A DNA stretch of 64,000 nt from Pyrenochaeta sp. MPI-SDFR-AT-0127 (Eukaryota > Ascomycota > Dothideomycetes > Pleosporales > Cucurbitariaceae). The notes under the pieces are model-generated. The model was not told the origin of the DNA, made no database searches, and saw only the letters and a program-made list of their open reading frames with translations. The stretch's first letter is position 1. Every line of letters starts with the position of its first letter. A program made the position numbers and the translations under genes. The DNA lies in NCBI GenBank assembly GCA_020747015.1, contig JAGTJM010000038.1, positions 124,001 through 188,000 on the forward strand, read 5' to 3'. Positions 34,037 through 46,116 of this stretch are shown here, piece after piece.

Positions 34037-36195
34037 TCAAGTTTCACCTTCATCTGAAGATGAAGACAATTTGATGTCTAGGACTATCAGGCTACCACTG
34101 GGTACGCACAGACACTTTTGAAAGTATATATGTGGTTTAGATTGTGAAAACATTTGACAAGTGAAGAATTGCGAAGTGGTTGGAGATAAGTGTCCGTCTT
34201 TCACTCAACTCGAACTTGTGCGCGTAAGCCAGTGAGGAACGTGATATTAGGTAATGTATATATTATTCTTCTATTGCGCACCTATACCTACATAGATCAG
34301 ATGAAATGTATTGAAGAGCTCTATTGAAGAGCCCAAAACAAGCTTCATATATGCCAAATATAAGTTGTGGATTAGTAGAAGGTATAGCGCTCTATGAAAA
34401 CGTGGAGACGACCGAGGAGCGACTAAAATCGCCATGCATCCTCTTCTGAGTGAAAACACACAAACTTGTGAATCAGATTTGAAGTAAGAGAGAGTATACG
34501 GAGCGCCGTAGAGAGCCAAAATGGCAGTTTCTTCGGCTTGAAAGTTTCCTTTCCAGTACCACGTTCCATGTATTGTAGCGCAGTGGTAACACTTTGATGC
34601 AACAAAACGCCAGATTCAGTCTTGGCTAACATCGCATTGTAACGAGAAACCCTTTTTTCTTCAACATAAATAATCCGGGCTTAGGAAATCGTCTGGCGCT
34701 AACCCACATACACGAAGTAATATCCCCTGCACAATGTTTCGGTTTAGATAAGCAGGAATTCTAGGCATGTGTAACAGAAAGCAGACTAATGAAGTGACCT
34801 CCATTTGTAGTGCATGATAGAACAAGCCGATTCTTCATTTAGAGGCTGGTTCGATCAGCACATGACTGAGGGCATGAGCAATCATCACAGAGGGTGGAAT
34901 GGCGAAAATCTATTATTGCACACGTTGATTAGCAGGAAGCCGACTTCCACGGGACCGCGTGCCGGAAAGAACGATGGATTGTGGACGGGAGGGAGGAATC
35001 CCGACATTGGAAGGGTGGCCCGGCAATTCCTCGGGGTTGAGCGACCCCCACCTGGACCAAAGGCAACCATTACACCCGTCTCAATCTCTATCTTCCCCCT
35101 TTGTCGGTCATTCTCAGTTTATTTCTCAACCTCTTCCACTAACTCAGTCTCAAACGCGCGGGAATTGCCATCCTGGAGATTGTGTGTTGACACTGACATA
35201 CACGCCCAGACACCTGCACAGTAAAAAAGCATGACGTCGTGTCCTGTCCATACTCTAGTCTTTATCATTTGGTGGTGTTTCATCCAATGGACAATACCAT
35301 AGGTGGAACTTCTTGGGATATGGTTCACCCTGCCAAATTTGTGAGGCAAGAGTAATTTGACACGCGAGTAAGGCCATGATCCTTCTGGTTTGCGTATCTC
35401 TTGTGCCGACCTTGTGACGCCAATCGAACGATGCCAGCAATCGAGAAATTGCCGTCTGCAAAGCTCATACTGCATAGACAGTGGCGCGCGGACCGAAAGT
35501 CTGCCGCTGACCAATTTTCGATAGACTTGGCATGTACATAGAATTTCGAGAAGCCATGGCATAATTGTAAGTACCTTTCTGCGACCCACCCAGGGGGCTT
35601 GGGAATTGTCCGCATGATCGATGGAAATGCGTTGTCTTGTTTGCGCTATTCGTCGAGATGTTTCGACTTTGCTCGCTAACGGCATTTTATATGAGGACTC
35701 CGGGGAAAATAGATTGGACAAACGGCAAAAACCAGGTTCACATCCACAACAACTGATCGACCATAAGCCGGTCAAGCACGTCCATGCACCCCGCGAACAC
35801 ACTTCTGAGGCAAACACAATATCGACGCAATATGTGGTTTTTCGCCTCCAAAGATGCCGCAGGACGCTTGCAGGCCACCTAGTGTATCTCGTGGCACACA
35901 CCGGGGGCTTCCAGATACATTCCGTGTTGTCGGGGTTGCCTAATTCTGGTGCATGTCCGACGACAGCAAGCTTCTGATGCTTTGAAGGCACTTTGAGTTT
36001 CTTGAGGCTCACCTGAATCGCAGCGGGAGGAGCTTTCCGCACCCCTTCGAGATTGGTGTGGCAGGTCGATATTGCTCCAGCACCAGCTCAGAATTCTATA
36101 AGAGTAAGGGATCGTTGCTATTCCATCGTAGCACAGCAACAACAATAGGTCGAGTCTTACAATCACCTTCAATTTTTGCCTTGCATAACGTCACT
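34037..36195. other. Intergenic, one doubtful long frame
   Basis: About 2.2 kb before the AA9 gene. The minus strand holds a 307-codon open frame (36042-35119) that lacks an ATG near its 5' end and has Arg/Cys/Trp-heavy composition with no motif. I do not call it as a gene. The right end must hold the AA9 promoter. Confidence 0.45.
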
Positions 36196-37000
36196 ATGTA
36201 CACCTCCGCTCTTCTCCTCGGTGCTGCTGCCGTCCTCCTTGATACTGCATCTGCCCATGGCTTCGTAAAGGGAGTCAACATCAGGGGAACTTTCACTGCT
36301 GGTAGTGACCCCGTCTGGTTCTACCACCCTGCCAGCACTAGGCCTCAAACCTCGGGTTGGGATTCTCTGAACCAAGATAATGGTTTTGTTGAGCCTGCCA
36401 GTGTTGGTTCGACGGATATCAATTGTCACAAGAGCGCAACTGCTGGCCGCCTCTATGTCAATGCCAACGCTGGAGACACAATCGAATTCGTGTGGAACAC
36501 CTGGCCGGAAAGTCATAAAGGACCGATCATCAATTACATTGCTCCTTGCAACGGTAAGCCAAACCCTCGTGAGACTTATACTGAATAGGACTAACAGCGC
36601 CACAGGTGACTGCACAACCCTTACTCCCGGCTCCCTCCGATGGTCAAAGATCTCTCAGTCTTCTATCGTCTCTGCAGGAACCTGGGTCACCGACAATATG
36701 ATCAAAAACAATTTCAAGGTCTCAACTGTCCTCCCAGCTAGGCTTGCCCCTGGCAACTACGTTATTCGTCACGAGATCATCGCCTTGCACGGCGGTCAGA
36801 GCGACAACGGTGCCCAACTATATCCTCAATGCTTGAACTTGAAGGTTGGCGGCAGCGGCACTGTTGCGCCATCAGGTGGTGTTCCCGGCACTAGCCTGTA
36901 CACCAGGAACATGCCAGGCATAATCTTCAACCTCTACACCAGCCCCGCTCCCACTACTTACACTTACCCTGGCCCAGCTCTATGGACTGCTGCGAACTAA
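36196..37000 (+). CDS. Secreted AA9 lytic polysaccharide monooxygenase
   Basis: Copper enzyme that oxidatively cleaves cellulose or related beta-glucans in the plant wall. Two exons, 36196-36553 and 36606-37000, with a 52-bp intron (gtaagc..cacag, phase 1), give 250 residues. The signal peptide (residues 1-20, ending TASA) exposes His21 as the mature N-terminal His of the copper brace. His107 in ESHKGP is the second ligand, Tyr192 in QLYPQC the axial tyrosine, with His181 and Gln190 as the secondary-sphere pair. Cys77 and Cys118 fit the usual disulphide. There is no carbohydrate-binding module or GPI signal; the tail is short and Pro/Tyr/Thr-rich. The length is typical of single-domain AA9. 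Confidence 0.95.
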
Positions 37001-37909
37001 GCGTCGAGCTAAACACTCACGTGCTATGATATCATGGCTCACCGCATATGTTACTCTTAAAACTCACTCTTTTGCATTCATGTATATACTTTTCGCATCT
37101 CTCTGCGCCTCCTTCCAAAGAATTGGGCCAGTTTGCAGTTGCACAACATAGCTACAATGCCACCAATATACATTGTCGCAATTTAGGAACACTGTGTTTC
37201 CAAGCCATTATCTGTTATCAGTCATCGCTACCCATCGTGACTGAACATCTTCTCAGTTGCATCTTCGCTGCGCCTCTTTCGAACTACTGCAAAATACCGC
37301 TTAGCTTTATTAAATCATGACTTTGGGTGTGATGCTAATTCCGCGACGACGCTAGATTACTAGTCTTCTCTCACATGCTTGTTTGAGCCTGGTATCTTGG
37401 CTTAGTTTTGCTCTGCCGCTGACGCACTTCGACATGAGCCACTCTCCTTGTTTTCCTAAATTACCTTGCCGCAGGCTGGCATCCATGATCACGAATTCTC
37501 CAACTGTGACATGCCGTGCAGAGGATGTAATTACAGCAGTCATTGGTGCAAGGTTTAGATATGAAGAGGGGACACGAAGGTCTTGCGTGAAGGAAGGCAA
37601 AGGACTGCGGAGGAGAGGACCAAGCGAAATACCGGATATTAACATGCTTTGACTTGAATCATTGAACTACAGCTTCTAGGCCCATATTTTTTCTGCTGCT
37701 GGGGAGATGGATAGTCCCAAAAACAGACAATGAGTGCGGCATTATGGGAATGCCTGGCATGGCCACATGCACTGTCTCTTGAAGCTATATCCCTGATGTT
37801 TCAATGTTATTAAAGACAACGCATTCTGTGATGCATGATATTTAAGATTGTAGTAGTCTTGTATTTACTAGGTGAGTTGAGACTGCTGGAGAGGGGAGGG
37901 GGGGCAGGC
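37001..37909. other. Intergenic, no gene seen
   Basis: 3' flank of the AA9 gene running into the repeat-bearing AT-rich block. Short frames only. Confidence 0.5.
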
Positions 37910-38043
37910 GAATATAGAGATCGAGATCAGGGCCGCGATGTTGTTCGAGCAATCATGGCTCATCACGGCCACCTGCCATATAGATTCGAGACGGAAGTTC
38001 ACGGCGCAGTGACGGCAACATAGAAGGAAAACTGGACTGGCAA
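37910..38043 (+). repeat. Direct repeat, left copy (about 130 bp)
   Basis: Copy 1 of a diverged direct repeat, matching 39087-39217 with roughly 85-90 percent identity by eye. The best shared core is catcacggccacctgccata followed by tagattcgagacgg. The two copies flank the AT-rich fold-back region. They are not terminal-repeat-like in base composition: GC-rich inside AT-rich surroundings. Confidence 0.8.
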
Positions 38044-38367
38044 ACATCCAGCTGAGAGTTCCTAGCTTTAATACCTGCTCGCATCCAATAATTCAGAATC
38101 AACTGTGACATCTGCTACAGATGCAAGTACACGCTTGCTAATATCTCTCCTAGTAAAGTTCTGCTTCGAAATCCCCCACGATTTCTACATTAAAGATAAC
38201 TATTAGTGAATGAGTATATAAGGACTATAATTAAGAAGCCTACAGCATCGCTACTAATAAGCCCTTAGCCTTACTATTAAATAATCCCACTCTATAAGGT
38301 AACTCTATAATCTCTATTACATATGCTCTGTTAGATATTTCTTCTTATAAATCTTTATTTAGGTGGC

Positions 38368-38815
38368 ATATATTTAGCTCCCTCTAGGAATACTACCAGA
38401 AGGGGAGACGTTAGTAGCTAGAGCGCACGGCTAGGAGCACCCAAACTCAGCTTGAATAGATAACTCAATTAATAGCTCGATTGATGGCTCAATTCATAGC
38501 TTAATTGGCAGCTCAATTGGCAGGTCAACAGCTCGATTGATGGCTTAATTGGCAGCTGTTAAGGAAGTAATCAGGCGATCAATCAAGCTATCAATCAAGC
38601 TATCAATCAAGCTATCAATCAAGCTATCAATCAAGCTATCAATCAAGCTATGAATCACGTTATCAATCAAGCTATGAATCAAGCTATCAATCGAGCTATC
38701 TATCAAAGCTGAGTTTTGGTGTTTCTAGCCGTGCTCTCTAGCTACCAACGTCTCCCCTTCTGGTAGTATTCCTAGAGGGGAGCTATATAACTTTTTAGGG
38801 GGAGCTAAATATATT
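38368..38815. mobile_element. Fold-back (inverted-repeat) element
   Basis: Roughly 450 bp that folds on itself. The left arm 38368-38453 (tatttagctccctctagg and onward) matches the reverse complement of the right arm 38705-38815, about 80 bp nearly perfect, including the ggaatactaccagaagggga core. Between the arms, the left half carries gatggctcaatt-type units and the right half carries the complementary aatcaagctatc units, so the whole interior also pairs. There is no coding capacity. It looks like a non-autonomous fold-back transposon or palindromic satellite; no target-site duplication was identified with confidence. Confidence 0.75.
38581..38700 (+). repeat. 12-bp minisatellite, ten units
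   Basis: Ten head-to-tail copies of aatcaagctatc fill exactly 120 bp. The first five are identical, the last five carry single or double substitutions. It forms the right half of the fold-back element's interior. Confidence 0.95.
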
Positions 38816-39086
38816 CTACCTAGAATTAAAATAAAAGAGGAGTTGCTTACTTTTTGTTTAAGTACTTATATAAATTAGTTATTCTCTAGTCTTTTATAGT
38901 TATTATACGCTCTTTAACTACCGCGTAACTTCGTGTCGATCTATCGAGTAATAAATTCGCTCTGAAATCCTAACAGCACCTTAATATTATTTCTTTAAGA
39001 TGATACGAGCAGCTTCAATGGGATCCTGTAAACTAGGGGCAGGTTTCCGTCAAAGATGTTCTCCAGGACTTCGCGCCCTCGACTAA
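38816..39086. other. AT-rich flank of the fold-back element
   Basis: TA-rich sequence without coding potential; a similar AT-rich block lies on the other side at about 38100-38367. The composition suggests repeat-induced point mutation, but this needs a dinucleotide index. Confidence 0.5.
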
Positions 39087-39217
39087 GAATAGAGACCGAG
39101 AAGAGGCCCGCGCTGTTACTCGAGCGATTATGGCTCATCACAGCCACCTGCCATATAGATTCGAGACGGACGTTCACGGCGCAGTGACGGCAACAGAAAA
39201 GAAGAACTGGACTGGCA
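39087..39217 (+). repeat. Direct repeat, right copy (about 130 bp)
   Basis: Copy 2 of the repeat at 37910-38043; it ends in the same ctggactggcaa. The orientation is the same as copy 1 and the spacing start to start is about 1.18 kb. Confidence 0.8.
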
Positions 39218-40893
39218 ATGGCGATTCTTCCTGATACCAACGAATGGAGGTTAGAGATAAAGCAGATAACTTATATTCTGGGCATACGCTAACATTGCCT
39301 ATTGAAGTCTGACTTTATGACGGAGCTCTACGGAGCATCGTAATTCTTACGGGAGTTTATCCACGGAGAGTCTTCACATGAAGATTGTATGGTTGCAATC
39401 ACAAACTGGGACCTAGAAGCGCGTATTTGCGCGGTCCCACCTACCGGTGACCAACCTACAGCTCGTGGACAGCGCCTCCAATATCAACGAGAATACCTGG
39501 AGGTCATTTCCAAACTCCAAGCTATGGTAAGCACAGTGTTTGTGCACATGTGATGCTGCAATGAATCTATCTGCTAAGGTTGTGAAGGTGAAGCAGGCGT
39601 ATGTCGCAGCCAATGCTGCAGCGAGAGAGGTGGTCGCGTCGAGCACAGCTTCCAGTGGCAACCGTGCTAGTTGATAGAGGATCAGAGGCAATATGCTCGA
39701 TTTATGACCCAAGATATACAACCTTTCTACACCCCAGCAGTATCATTTGCTCACGTTACAGAGATGGAAGACGCAAAACTTTTGCCACCCTATTGCCGAG
39801 GCTACGAGGAGCGTATCGATTTCTAGAATTCTAGAATTCTAAAATGTCTGCAGATCTTATAGCTATAGTATTGCGAAGGAGCAACTTCATCGTTAATATA
39901 GTCTTACTATTTTGTATGCTAGCATATTTAAGATATATAGAGCGATAGCGTGGAGGTTATACATGACTTGTTCTACGGGTATGTTATCGCACGCGATAAC
40001 CTCTAATCCTAACTTTAATATAATGTTCTAACGTTAAAGTTCATCTAATATTTAACTTAAATCTCTGAAACAGAGAAGTTATGACACTGATCCGTCGTAT
40101 GGATTTCTCTTTTGATGAGAAGCATTACGAAACATGGCATGTCTGGATCATATGCTCCGACAATCAATCTGAGATTTTGGGCAGCAACTCCAGCAATTCA
40201 GATAGCGATAATTTGACGAGGAGTTGGGCTGGTGGCGGTAGTCAAATTTCATTTTCAGTACGCATTGTGGTGGACTGTGGGTCTAGTTACAGAACGAAGC
40301 AACGTATCATATGGCATTTTGATGCGTTGTGCTTTAATAGATGGGTGCTTGTGGACAGGCGTCAGCTGAGGATATTTCAGCCCAGATTGGATAAACACAG
40401 AAAACAATATTTAGGCCTAAATCTTCGTTTGTTCGCTCTTTGTTGCTGCATTTGACATGGAGGCCTGTGTAGCGCCTCGTAGTCTGGAAAAATACTATCC
40501 CAGTCGCTCCTACTAGGCAGCTCTTTTTAGCTACGTTCTATATAAACATTAATTATACTTGACTGTTTCGACAGCCCTACAGCTCTGCCACCCATCCTCT
40601 GGTGCCATGCTCTTATTCGACCTAAAATCATCAAGAAGAGCTGCCAATGAAACTGACACACGCACGAATGAGTAATTCTCGGCTCTTTCCAGTCTAGTCG
40701 GCATTACTGTCACACGAATCTAGTCGGCTAGTGTGAGGCGAAGTTGTGGGTTCCTTATTTAACCAGCCACACTCTACAGTTCATGGTTCTCACGCAAGCT
40801 AAAACACAGTGTAGTAAAAGTAGGTTCATTTAATAACACTACCTTCATATTATCCCTATGAAGATATCGTGGTGAGGGACTACAAACCAAGTC
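39218..40893. other. Intergenic, partly AT-rich, no supported gene
   Basis: About 1.7 kb. 39840-40080 is very AT-rich. A 124-codon frame at 40081-40455 begins with ATG but shows no motif or composition that I can trust. A short tctagaattctagaattcta tandem sits near 39823. Confidence 0.45.
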
Positions 40894-41766
40894 TCAAGCA
40901 GTGCTGAGCTTGACCAGCCAACCATCATGATCAGTGTAGCTCAATCCGTACGCCTTTGTGCTTCCAAACTTCAAATCATTGGTGAACATGGTATGCTGCA
41001 CGGATCCGTCTCCTTTTCTTGTCCAACCAGCTGGTACGCACTTCTGCATGTTCTCTGGATCATTCGTGTCATATTCGAGGTTGAAGTCGCCACCAACAAC
41101 AGTGCGACCACTGAACCCAGCCGCGCTCTTTAAGTAAGGGATTGCGTCTGACATCAAGGCACGGCACTGACTCAAAGCCAATGGCTCAGAGGAGGAAGTG
41201 AGATGCGTGGTGCAGGCAAAATGTTCGCCTTTGGCTGCTGCACACGCGAAGGTGCGCTGCTCGTTACCGCCGTCCTGAGTGGTGTATTTCCCGCCGTATG
41301 CGGTCACAGCCTTCTCGGTTTTCATCCGCCCCATTACTACACTGCCGTACTGGAAGCCATTTTTGCACTTGTATGCTGCATTTGTTCGCTTGTCGATGGC
41401 GGGCACAAAAGCGGAGTAAGTATACTCTGTCGGGGCAGACTCTCCTAGATAAGACTGCAATTTTGGTAGATCGTTGGCGCATATCTCATTGATGGTGACG
41501 ACATTAGGACCGGTAGACCATATCAGGTCCCCTCCTTCGCGGATAGATGCTCCAGATGCAAAGCATTTTGCAAATCCTGAGTTGCAGAGATTCAATTGCA
41601 GAGTAACAAAGGATGTGCTAGATGTGCTGGCTGTACGACCTCGCCCTCCTGATCCATATGGTTGTGATATTGTTTTGACAACGGCGTTTGGTAGTAGTTG
41701 AATACTGGAAGGTATTGCCAGACCTAGGCACAGAAGAGGAAAGAGCGACACAGCGAAAACGTGCAT
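40894..41766 (-). CDS. Secreted endonuclease/exonuclease/phosphatase (DNase I-like) family protein
   Basis: Single exon, 290 residues from the ATG at 41766. The upstream in-frame part has no secretory start, while MHVFAVSLFPLLCLGLAIPSS is a signal peptide; a TATA-like tatatata lies about 55 bp upstream. The EEP fold landmarks are all visible: QLNLCNSG (metal Asn), VVTINEIC (metal Glu), CTTHL, GGDFNLEYD (Asp-Asn pair) and YTDHDGWLV (terminal Asp-His). These residues bind magnesium and cut phosphodiester bonds in DNase I-like enzymes. Relatives include nucleases, sphingomyelinases and inositol phosphatases, and I cannot choose among them. The compact form without introns and the NLCNSG/SGASIREGG style recall secreted actinobacterial members, so transfer from bacteria is possible. 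Confidence 0.88.
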   Translation of the reverse strand: MHVFAVSLFPLLCLGLAIPSSIQLLPNAVVKTISQPYGSGGRGRTASTSSTSFVTLQLNLCNSGFAKCFASGASIREGGDLIWSTGPNVVTINEICANDLPKLQSYLGESAPTEYTYSAFVPAIDKRTNAAYKCKNGFQYGSVVMGRMKTEKAVTAYGGKYTTQDGGNEQRTFACAAAKGEHFACTTHLTSSSEPLALSQCRALMSDAIPYLKSAAGFSGRTVVGGDFNLEYDTNDPENMQKCVPAGWTRKGDGSVQHTMFTNDLKFGSTKAYGLSYTDHDGWLVKLSTA

Positions 41767-42793
41767 CTTGGACTCGCTTGACGATATGCAGTGCCCAAAA
41801 GCCTTGAATTCGATGTACAGGTATATATAAGTACCCAAGATCAAGCAATTAGCCGTTACTTCTACGACAACATACATAACCGTGTTAGTGCGGTGGCTTG
41901 TTTCAGCTACCGAAGCCGCGAAAGCGGAATACGAAGATCATCCATTTTGGCCCCCAGAGTGATCTTATTTTATCCCATCCCCCAGCCTAGAGAATCCTAG
42001 CTCATGTTTTTGATGGGAATCAACAGCTCTGGGGTCCTTTTGAACACAATCCCTACTAGGCGCATCGTCCAATCGTTGAATCGACCACTACGCTCACAGC
42101 CCCCAGCTTTTAAACTGGAGTGGATACGCCGCCACAAAACGGAAATTAAGGAAAATAAACAAGGTACACGTTTATGTGGACAATCCAGGCCCTGCTAAGT
42201 CCGTGAAAAGTGCCATCATAGCACGACTAATGGCTCCCATCACAGTGCAACTAAGCCACAATTGATATTTCCGGTAAAGCCAAGTAGCACATTAGCGTGG
42301 TGAAAACTTGAATTTTAAAACCCATGTTGGTGTAATGGGATAGATCAGCGACTCTGCTATTATCTTTCCTGCGCACAGAGGTTCATCAACCAGTTAGAAG
42401 TGCCGGGGTTTTGAAACCATGAGCCGTGAATGGATGTAGGTACAAAAGCGTTATGATTGTGAAGAAGAGAAGGGAATGTTTATATATCTCGCTCAGTCAT
42501 CATCAAGGCTTCGTTCGGCCCCGTCACGACAGTAGCATAATTATCTGGCTTTCTACTATCAATGATGTCGATATACCTGTACCAGAGGGTTCATCAAAGT
42601 TCTCATCCGCTTTTTAAACACATTACACTCTAATAATAATCTAACTTGGGTCAAATACTTTGCCATTAGAGCTCACGCCTACAATCAACAACATCGCCGC
42701 AAGCGCATTATATCAATCGGCACTGATTTCAGGCCACAATGGGCAATACGAAAAAACCTCATTCCGACAGATCTTTTCTCTCTAGTGTAGTGT
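41767..42793. other. Intergenic, no gene seen
   Basis: About 1 kb between the EEP gene promoter and the transporter 3' end. Short frames only. Confidence 0.5.
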
Positions 42794-44550
42794 TCAAGCC
42801 CGGTTGGTCGTATCGCCTGGCCCAAGGTCTTCTACATGGTCCATGGTTGCGCCCTTTGCCTCAGCATGCGTATCAACAATAACACCATCCTGAACATTGA
42901 TTTCTGCTTGATACACAGCAACCTCGTCAGTATCGCCGAAGAGCGCCGCAATCTCCTCCAATGGCATTCCATTCGTATCCGGGAACCAGAACCACATGAT
43001 GATCGCACCAATAGTTCCTGGTACGATAAAGACAATGTAGAATTTCCAGCCAATATTGATAAAAGCAGTGGGCGCAGCTTGCAGCCATATGATGTTGGTG
43101 AAGGAAATGGTCGCGACACCGAGAGAAACACCTTTTGCGCGGAGGTGAGTTGGGAACAATTCCCCGAGATATGCAAACTGTGTTCCATCGAGGCAGATGC
43201 TGTAGAATACAATGAAGATGTAGAGCATTGCCACTGCAGCCCTTAGAGCGGCACCGTTATTTGAGGGCACGAATTCGGCAATTAGGGCCGCTTCGACGAT
43301 CAAGGTAGCCATGCAGCTGAGAATACCAAAGGCGATGTACTTGTTGCGAGGAAACAAGTCGACGAGGGGAATAGCTACAGCATTCATACCGAGGGCTAAT
43401 GTTAGCCATGCAGCGGGATGCAGAAGCTGCTCAACTGGTGAGAAGCCAAGATTCTTATACAAGGTCGGCCCGTAGTTGTTGATGACCAGCACTCCCGAAC
43501 ATTGAATGAAGAATGTAGTTCCAATAGCGTAGAATGCTCGCTTGCGATATGAGGGGCGCTTGAACATTGTTATCCACGAGCTGTCGAGTGTTCGATCTAT
43601 CATGATCTGCTTTTGGATCTGGTAAAACTCCGAACGAGCGTACTCGTTGTCTGGGTCACTGGGATCAGAATGTAGGCGGTCGAGTATGACGCGTGCTTCA
43701 TCGACTCGGTCCTTCATGACAAGCCATCTAGGGGACTCGGGAATCCAGTATAAGCCGCAGAGTAGCACAAGCGGCCAGACACACTGAAGAGCTAGTGGTG
43801 GTCGCCAGGCATTTGAGCCACCTTCAAGAGTGTCAGCAAGGAGCGAGATGGTATTATCTTGTGTAATGCATATTTACCATTCTTCCAGAAGAAAAACCCA
43901 AACCCGGTCCAGCCTGAAACTGTGTATCCGAAGACAAGGCATACAGCATGAATATCGACCAAACCGGCTCGCATTTTCACGGGCACGACTTCGTTCATCC
44001 AGATCTGAATTGTTGGTCAGCCAATGCTGACTGTCATGTGTGGTCATCAGACTTACAGGGACAGCGGCGAGAACCATGAAAGCACTTGCTCCAGCAATGA
44101 ATCTAAAGGCGATGAACATTCCAATGTGAACACTGCCAGCAAGTCCAGCGCCGGATATGACAGCCAAGATAGCGCTCTAGGTGAAATGTTAACCTATGTC
44201 GCTCAATGCCATCGTAAGTCTTACAATTGCGATACCCCATTTACGGCCAAATTTATCAGAAGCGATCGGTAATAAGAGCGTCCCAATTACTCCTCCCGTT
44301 TGGAATATGCCATTAGTTGTAGAGATCAAGTCGGTAGCATCGCTTCTAGTGTCGAGATTGAAGTATTTGATAAAGGATGGTTGGCCTGCATCATTTAGCT
44401 GCTGCATCGTTCAGGAGCTACAGGATTAGTACCTAATGTGGTTCCGATCACTGCAGCCGTATACCCATAGCTCATAGAGCCAAAGCCAACGAAGATGAGA
44501 ATGAATACGTTGAAAGCATTGATACGTTGCCTCGTCTGCAGGGGAGACAT
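42794..44550 (-). CDS. MFS sugar transporter
   Basis: Twelve-helix proton symporter of the sugar porter family in the plasma membrane. The five exons 44550-44433, 44385-44225, 44176-44057, 44004-43878 and 43821-42794 join in phase over introns of 47-56 bp and give 517 residues. Visible are the first helix GFGSMSYGYTAAVIGTTLGQPSF, a loop motif SDKFGRKWGIAI (the D-x-x-GRR-type motif between helices 2 and 3), FIAFRFIAGASAFMV, the sugar-porter signature WIPESPRWLV after helix 6, QCSGVLVINNYGPTLYKNLG, and the late motif YLGELFPTHLRAKGV. The pattern resembles the quinate/lactose-permease-like group rather than the hexose transporters. The tail after NGMPLEEI is hydrophilic, as usual. Confidence 0.94.
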
Positions 44551-46116
44551 GTTTGCGCCAAAGGAGAAGCGATCCCTTCCTGAAGAAACAGGGGCCAGGA
44601 ACTGGAACTCCAGCTATTTATGTGATTAGATAGGTGAGACGGGTACTCCGCATCCCAGGAGGCAAATGGCATTCCGACCAGATTCGCGACTCGCCTGGGG
44701 AGTGTAAGTCCAGTCAGGTGGCTGTCGTTTCTGCCCATCTGCACAGACTAGGAAAACTCTCCCGAAGTCTGGGGTAGCTTGTAGCGCTAAGCATGGAGCC
44801 GTTGCCTTGGGTATGTTTGTCCGTTCATGTCGGTCTCGCGACCACCCCGCAAACTCTGGGGAAGCACGTGACACTGGGAGATCAGCGTTAGCCGAGACAT
44901 TCTGGACTTTGGTGCATACCTTTGCTCGACTCGATTCATTGGCGTCGCCATGATTGGGTGACTCGGTATCTCGACGTCGAGCAAATTGCTCGAAACGGAT
45001 ATTGGCGTACGCGAGCCGCGCAGACGAGCCACTTACGCTGCAGGACGAATGTCCTGTTCGGGAAGCATCGTTGAAGAATCGCGTTCTATATCCGTTGCGC
45101 AGTACTCTTGGGTCTCTCCACAGGCGCATAGGTGTCAAGTTGATGGGTGGTGGACGACATCCAGAGTGTAAACATCCATGGACTTGCCCAACCCTTCATC
45201 CGCCGTTCGGGCCGAACTCGGGGTCTAACGTGACTGCCGCCTCAACTAGCGCACTCCCCAGCCCTTGCTTTAGTCTGTAGTATTAGCACTGATGGGATAG
45301 TTGCTGGTTTTCACAATATTCAGACATTTAGTAGTGTCGAGATGCCGCAAGTGTATATGGTGTATTCTGAATATTGCCATTCAACGACAATGGCCAATTC
45401 TTGGACGGGAGAGGATTCACCACATTACAGCTCATATTCTGCCGCTCAAACCTCCAATCCACAGCTTGTTCCAAGAAAAAAATCCAGGGATGATGCAGTC
45501 GTGGAACAATAAGACGACTGTGGTAGGCAAGCTTAAGATGATCGCATCTGCAAGTGTGGGCACTTGCAGCAGAGAATAAGACTTCCGCACCCTTCCAGTG
45601 CGCTCATAACGGCCTCCAGTACTGACATTTTCCGTGGCGTTCATTAAGTGCCAAATTTTGGCTCAATTATGTGTTGGCTGTCCCAATTGATACATCCACC
45701 TAGTCAACAAGATGATCTCGCTCACCGACTCAACGCCTTCTTTGCTGATTTGCTGCACAATAACGTCTGCCGCATAATCAACCGTGACGACTTTGACAGA
45801 ATCGTATCAGCATATAGCTGCTGCTAGACACTGATTTTGGACGCGTGCTTGGATCAAAGAGCTCTCTAGCGAGTTGCTAATGTCATTGTAAAGACTTGCG
45901 TTGACCAATGGCTATAGCACCCAAAGCACCTGGAGATGGTGATCAAAGCTTTCTACGAAGATCTTCAAGCTAGTGTTGACTTGTGTCGAGGCGTGGTTGC
46001 GCTTCGTGTAAGCGCATGGGAGACGTGGGCAAGGTTGGAAGGGAGGAGCGGCGTGGGCGATGACCAACCCAAAGAAAGTTGCGCTCCACGTACTTCCATA
46101 GAGTCACAAGAGCAAG
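44551..46116. other. Intergenic, no supported gene
   Basis: About 1.57 kb. It holds the transporter promoter. Several overlapping frames of up to 170 codons on the minus strand (44626-45138) are Arg/Ser-rich without motifs; I regard them as chance. Confidence 0.45.

Noticed and set aside
35119..36042. 307-codon minus-strand open frame upstream of the AA9 gene
   Set aside because: No ATG near the 5' end (opens from GTG), Arg/Cys/Trp-rich random-like composition, no motif, and it overlaps the probable AA9 promoter.
38000..39000. CRISPR-like array from the regular 12-bp units
   Set aside because: Units are head to tail with no spacers, and the host is a fungus; it is a minisatellite within a palindrome.
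40081..40455. 124-codon ATG frame after the AT-rich block
   Set aside because: No motif, low-complexity Ser/Asn patch, no neighbours suggesting a gene; kept only as part of the intergenic note.
44626..45138. 170-codon minus-strand frame upstream of the sugar transporter
   Set aside because: Arg/Ser-rich without motif, lies in the transporter's promoter and leader region and is shadowed by other frames.
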